DNA of 5,050 bases from JAWXCH01 sp034440595. Its GTDB lineage: Bacteria > Planctomycetota > Planctomycetia > Pirellulales > JALHPA01. Both the position numbers and the translations under genes were made by a program. Shown one piece after another: positions 4,801 to 5,050 of this stretch. A model generated the notes under the pieces. That model searched no databases. It was given only the letters and a program-made list of their open reading frames with translations, and was not told the origin of the DNA. The stretch spans positions 1 through 5,050 of the forward strand of contig JAWXCH010000362.1 of the NCBI GenBank assembly GCA_034440595.1, written 5' to 3'. Each line of letters begins with the position of its first letter. Position 1 is the stretch's first letter.

Positions 4801-5050
4801 ACCGACTTAGATCCTCATCCTTGCTGATGTCTTCCAGTCGCTCGCGGACATAGGCGGCGTTGATCAGGACTTCCCCCATCTGCATCTCAGGAGCTTCAAA
4901 GCTCAATTCCTCCAGCAGTCGCTCCATGATTGTGTTCAACCGACGGGCACCGATATTTTGCGTCGATTGATTCACCTTGAAGGCAAACTCCGCCAGTTCA
5001 CTCACGGCATCGTCGGTGAACTTCAGCTTGACTCCTTCGGTATCCAGCAG
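4790..5050 (-). CDS. hslU: HslU unfoldase ATPase of the HslUV protease, C-terminal part
   Basis: The last 86 codons of hslU, read leftward; the 5' part lies beyond the right edge. HslU is the AAA+ hexamer that unfolds substrates and feeds them to the HslV peptidase in the cytoplasm. The visible part carries the small-domain segment FTDDAVSELAEFAFKVN, the sensor-2 motif NIGARRL and the C-terminal tail DEDLSRFIL. In E. coli HslU the end is also EDLSRFIL, and these tails insert between HslV subunits to activate the protease, so an active partner HslV is expected, probably upstream beyond the window. The stop codon (reverse complement of 4790-4792) lies inside the 3' end of tsaE. Identity is very secure; the missing portion holds Walker A, Walker B and the I domain. 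Confidence 0.95.
   Translation of the reverse strand: MLDTEGVKLKFTDDAVSELAEFAFKVNQSTQNIGARRLNTIMERLLEELSFEAPEMQMGEVLINAAYVRERLEDISKDEDLSRFIL

Overview
The window looks like chromosomal DNA from a Gram-negative bacterium of moderate to high GC content, most likely a planctomycete of the Pirellulales type. The evidence is indirect: a Tat-exported calcineurin-like phosphoesterase, a periplasmic adaptor protein, mostly weak or absent Shine-Dalgarno sequences, long gene-poor spacers and several short palindromic elements of the kind scattered through such genomes. The assignment is inferred from gene style and was not tested by a search.

Layout, left to right. Positions 1-710 hold no convincing protein gene. 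The first 89 bases, read on the minus strand, look like the 5' end of a group II intron (GTGCG start, then a stem-loop of the GGTGGAAGTCC type). It abuts a hairpin in the way class C introns insert beside terminator-like hairpins. Palindromic repeats follow at 95-131 and 159-206, and a larger inverted repeat at 212-267. Positions 711-1778 encode a Tat-signal metallophosphoesterase. Positions 1779-2098 are a hairpin-rich spacer whose clearest element is a terminator-like stem with its T-tract on the minus strand.

Positions 2099-2821 encode a MacB/LolD-type ABC ATPase. Positions 2909-4177 encode a membrane-anchored MacA/HlyD-type adaptor. Together they form two of the three inner-membrane and periplasmic parts of a tripartite exporter; the permease is not in this window. 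Position 4303-4800 is tsaE, the ATPase of the tRNA t6A modification pathway. The minus-strand 3' end of hslU, the unfoldase of the HslUV protease, overlaps tsaE tail to tail by 11 bases and runs off the right edge.

The ATPase and adaptor are probably co-transcribed or at least functionally linked. The phosphoesterase is separated from them by a terminator-rich gap, and tsaE and hslU are housekeeping genes unrelated to export. I see no defence system, CRISPR array, tRNA or rRNA. The least ordinary parts are the putative intron edge, the orphan minus-strand terminator and the exporter pair without its permease.
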